A DNA stretch of 25,297 bases, taken from contig JAEXBU010000076.1 of assembly GCA_023393815.1 (NCBI GenBank), positions 1 to 25,297 of the forward strand, in the 5' to 3' direction. The notes beneath the pieces were generated by a model. The model had not been told where the DNA came from and did not search any database. It was given only the letters and a program-made list of their open reading frames with translations. Every line of letters starts with the position of its first letter. Position 1 is the first letter of the stretch. The translations under genes and the position numbers were made by a program. This DNA comes from Bacillota bacterium. GTDB lineage: Bacteria; Bacillota; Clostridia; Tissierellales; Peptoniphilaceae. Positions 22,912 through 25,297 of the stretch are shown piece after piece.

Positions 22912-24102
22912 TTAAACGAGTTTAGCCGTCTCCATGGCGATTTTCAATTCTTCGTTGGTAGGTACAACCAATACGGGGATGGAAGAATCTTCGGTACTGA
23001 CGACGGCATCTTTGCCTCGCATATTGTTCTTGTCATGGTCGATCTTTACGCCTAAGGACGTGAGACCGTCGATGACGCGTTCTCTCGTAGTAATGGAGTT
23101 TTCGCCGACGCCTGCAGTAAAGACGATGCCGTCGCAGTGATCCATTTCGGTTAAATATGCGCCAATGTATTTGCGCACGCGATTTTCGAAAATATCCAAG
23201 GCAAGTTGTGCTCGTTCATTTCCTTCGTCCGCCGCTTCTTCCAGATCTCTGAAGTCGCTGGAGACACCGCTAATGCCGAGGACGCCGCTCTTTTTGTTCA
23301 TAACATTGGACATTTCATCGGCAGAAAGTTTTTCTTTGTCCATAATAAAGGGAACGATCGCCGGATCCATGTCGCCTGTACGGGTGCCCATGGCGAGACC
23401 TTCCAGTGGGGTAAAGCCCATAGTGGTATCGTAGCATTTGCCGCCGACGATGGCGCTGATGCTGGAGCCGTTTCCTAAGTGACAAGTAATTAAGTTCACT
23501 TCGTCGAGCTTCTTTCCGAGCATTTCAGCGGCACGTTCTGTAATATATTGGTGGCTGGTTCCGTGAAACCCGTAACGGCGTACCTTGTATTTTTCGTAGT
23601 ATTCATAAGGCAAAGCGTAAATGTAGTTCAATGCCGGAATAGTTTGGTGGAATGCCGTATCGAATACAGCAACCATGGGTACATCGCCCATAATTTCCTT
23701 GCACGCTTCGATACCGATAATGTTCGGCGGATTGTGTAATGGTGCGATTTCCACATTATCATTAATGGCTTTCATTACTTCGTCGTCGATAATAACCGAT
23801 TGTGCGAAGGCTTCTCCGCCGTGAACGACGCGGTGGCCTACGGCGTCAATTTCGCTCAAGCTCTTGACAGCGCCGTATTCGGGGTGTTGCAGGGAATCCA
23901 AGACGATTTTCAAAGCGGCCTTGTGATCCGCAAGCATCTCTTCGATGACAACTTCCTCTTTGCCGGCAGCTTCATATTTGACACGTCCGCCTTCGATGCC
24001 GATACGTTCTGCCAAACCCTTGGCGAGAACTTTCTTTTCGTCCATATCAATTAACTGATATTTCAAAGAAGAACTTCCACAGTTGATGACTAAAATGTTC
24101 AT
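22912..24102 (-). CDS. ackA: Acetate kinase
   Basis: Interconverts acetate plus ATP with acetyl phosphate plus ADP; in fermenting anaerobes it gives ATP while making acetate. The 396-residue product has all landmarks of the ASKHA fold: NCGSSSLKYQL (N7), GHRVVHGGEAF (catalytic-site R), VAVFDTAFHQTIP (D148 region), RRYGFHGTSHQYI (H180 region), CHLGNGSSISAI, GTRTGDMDPAIVPF, GVGENS and TNEELKIA near the end. SD AAGGAGG is well placed. pta is not in the window. It diverges from tmcAL, whose product uses acetate, and is followed by yceD-rpmF. Confidence 0.98.
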   Translation of the reverse strand: MNILVINCGSSSLKYQLIDMDEKKVLAKGLAERIGIEGGRVKYEAAGKEEVVIEEMLADHKAALKIVLDSLQHPEYGAVKSLSEIDAVGHRVVHGGEAFAQSVIIDDEVMKAINDNVEIAPLHNPPNIIGIEACKEIMGDVPMVAVFDTAFHQTIPALNYIYALPYEYYEKYKVRRYGFHGTSHQYITERAAEMLGKKLDEVNLITCHLGNGSSISAIVGGKCYDTTMGFTPLEGLAMGTRTGDMDPAIVPFIMDKEKLSADEMSNVMNKKSGVLGISGVSSDFRDLEEAADEGNERAQLALDIFENRVRKYIGAYLTEMDHCDGIVFTAGVGENSITTRERVIDGLTSLGVKIDHDKNNMRGKDAVVSTEDSSIPVLVVPTNEELKIAMETAKLV

Positions 24103-24140
24103 GTATTTCCTCCTTATGCATTTTCAATTTGACCGTAGTT

Positions 24141-24149
24141 ATTATATCA
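24141..24149 (-). promoter_or_regulatory. Promoter (-10) for ackA
   Basis: Minus-strand TATAAT (24141-24146) directly preceded by TGA gives an extended -10; the best -35 at 17 bases upstream is poor (TTCGAT). Predicted leader is about 30 bases. Confidence 0.6.
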
Positions 24150-24194
24150 TAGATCCGTTCCCTATCGAAGAAAAGAGATGAAAAGGATGATTGA

Positions 24195-25297
24195 ATGACC
24201 TATGCTCTAATTGTCGCGGAGACAAACCCTCTCCACTATGGACACACCTACTTAATCCAACGAGCCCGTGTAGACGGCCATGCCGTCGTCGTACTTATGA
24301 GCGGATCTTTCACACAACGAGGATTGCCGGTAGTAACGGATAAATTTACGCGGGCAAAGGATCTGATCGAACAGGGTGTACACGTCGTAATTACACACCC
24401 CATTCAATCGGCTACTTCGAGCGGCGAGCTTTTTTCTTACGGTGCTATGACTGTGGCCACTCGCCTTCCTGCCATCGACGCTATCTATTGTGGAACGGAA
24501 TTTGGAGACGAGGAAACGTTCCAAGCCATCTACGCCTACGAATTAACCGATTGCTTTCAGTCGCGATTACAAGATGCCATGCGCCGAGGGCTATCCTACG
24601 CATCCGCCTATAAAGAAGCTCTGGCCTTAGAAGACGTACACTGGACAGGTATCTTTCAGTCGAATGCACTCTTAGCCTACGGCTACTTTAAAAGTTTAAG
24701 ACAGTTGTCTTCGTCAATCCCGATCGTTTTCATTCCGCGGGCACAGGATGAAAACGATCGGATCCTCAGTGCATCGACCATTCGCAGCATGGTTGACAGG
24801 GATAGGTCGGACGTCAAGTCCTATTGTGCGGGATCTCTTCCACAATACAAGGAATCAAATCTTTGCGAGTCATTGTTTCGGCTCTATCGGTCCGACGCAG
24901 TGAATGCCTCCATTGATTTGACGCGCTACGACGGACACGAAGTGGGATTGGATCGCCGAATAGATTCGTGTTTGCGGGAAGCAACTACTTTTACGGAATT
25001 TATGGAAATGGCCAAGACCAAACGCTATTCGCAATGGCGTATCGCCCGGCTTTTGCTTCACGGGTATTTACGCATGGATCGGCAAGTGGTGCGCCGCTCC
25101 TTGGCGTCTCAGAAAGCATATCAAGTTTTGGCCTTTTCAACGGGAGGTACTGCGTACTTACGCGAAGCAAAAGCGTCTTCCGTCATGCTTCTTACGAATT
25201 TTAAACAGATAAAAAAACTTCCGGAGGAGCAAAGATATTTACTTGGATTTGAACAAAAAGCAACGGATCTTTGGAGCGTTCTCACTTCCACATCTAT
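24195..25297 (+). CDS. tmcAL: tRNA(Met) cytidine acetate ligase TmcAL (YlbM family), C-terminus beyond window
   Basis: Nucleotidyltransferase-fold enzyme that forms acetyl-AMP from ATP and acetate and acetylates the wobble cytidine (ac4C34) of elongator tRNA-Met. I translated 367 codons from the ATG at 24195 without a stop; family members are around 400 residues, so only the end is missing. Landmarks are the HxGH motif in VAETNPLHYGHTYLI, VLMSGSFTQRGLPVVTDKFTRAKDLIE, GTEFGD, the LSASTIRSM element and the late KRYSQWRIARLLLHGYL block. SD AAGGA lies seven bases before the start. Several positions differ from the usual AEYNPFHNGH and SGNFVQRG motifs, but the core residues are kept. It diverges from ackA. 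Confidence 0.93.
   Translation, partial: MTYALIVAETNPLHYGHTYLIQRARVDGHAVVVLMSGSFTQRGLPVVTDKFTRAKDLIEQGVHVVITHPIQSATSSGELFSYGAMTVATRLPAIDAIYCGTEFGDEETFQAIYAYELTDCFQSRLQDAMRRGLSYASAYKEALALEDVHWTGIFQSNALLAYGYFKSLRQLSSSIPIVFIPRAQDENDRILSASTIRSMVDRDRSDVKSYCAGSLPQYKESNLCESLFRLYRSDAVNASIDLTRYDGHEVGLDRRIDSCLREATTFTEFMEMAKTKRYSQWRIARLLLHGYLRMDRQVVRRSLASQKAYQVLAFSTGGTAYLREAKASSVMLLTNFKQIKKLPEEQRYLLGFEQKATDLWSVLTSTS

Noticed and set aside
24129..24157. Plus-strand TTGACC as -35 of a tmcAL promoter
   Set aside because: No acceptable -10 at 16-18 bases; TATCAT is only 10 bases away and TAGATC 15. The tmcAL promoter remains unidentified.
24252..24524. Minus-strand open frame of 90 codons opposite tmcAL
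   Set aside because: The plus-strand frame has TmcAL motifs throughout and a good SD; the minus frame has no family resemblance.
1..25297. tRNA, rRNA, CRISPR, insertion sequence, prophage or novel defence system
   Set aside because: The window is almost fully occupied by known housekeeping genes in conserved order; no direct repeats, transposase, integrase or unexplained long frame was found.

Overview
This is a chromosomal housekeeping window from a Gram-positive bacterium of the Bacillota (Firmicutes). The evidence is a PolC-type replicative polymerase, a YlxR/RnpM gene, a bifunctional RibF, an NrnA-type DHH phosphatase, TmcAL (YlbM) and a very conserved Bacillota gene order. Base composition looks intermediate (slightly under half G+C by eye). 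Gene order and acetate kinase would fit an anaerobic Clostridia/Tissierellia lineage such as Peptoniphilaceae, but that placement is a guess. I see no mobile element, CRISPR array, tRNA or rRNA.

Layout. From 20506 down to position 1 almost everything is on the minus strand, in transcription order: rpsB, tsf, pyrH, frr, uppS, cdsA, rseP, ispG, polC, rimP, nusA, rnpM (ylxR), infB, rbfA, nrnA, truB, ribF, rpsO, and pnp (cut by the window start). Spacing is tight, with short overlaps or gaps of a few bases. Breaks with structure occur at rpsB|tsf, frr|uppS, polC|rimP, ribF|rpsO and rpsO|pnp. Compared with the usual Bacillota order, dxr (between cdsA and rseP), proS (before polC) and ylxQ (between ylxR and infB) are absent. 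On the plus strand, an M29 aminopeptidase (20693-21928) diverges from rpsB. It converges on a minus-strand group, ackA then yceD (DUF177) then rpmF. A plus-strand tmcAL gene, cut by the window end, diverges from ackA.

Function. The long minus-strand block joins ribosome synthesis and maturation (S2, EF-Ts, RRF, RimP, IF2, RbfA, TruB, S15), transcription elongation and RNA decay (NusA, RnpM, NrnA, PNPase), UMP kinase, isoprenoid and phospholipid steps (UppS, CdsA, IspG), a site-2 protease (RseP) and DNA replication (PolC). The second block pairs ribosomal protein L32 and its partner YceD with acetate kinase and the acetate-using tRNA-modifying enzyme TmcAL.

Most interesting signals. The window contains no obviously new protein system; every long gene belongs to a known family. 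What stands out is RNA-level regulation. A promoter whose -10 region begins in the polC stop codon is followed at once by an intrinsic terminator abutting the rimP ribosome-binding site, a layout that suggests attenuation of the rimP-nusA-infB operon. Structured leaders precede rpsO and rpsB. Mutually exclusive hairpins lie between rpsO and pnp. Several start codons were moved from the longest open frame to the one with a good Shine-Dalgarno (SD) sequence (rpsO, ribF, rimP, ispG, tsf, rpsB, yceD); truB and pyrH were moved on family N-terminus and the upstream gene's stop.
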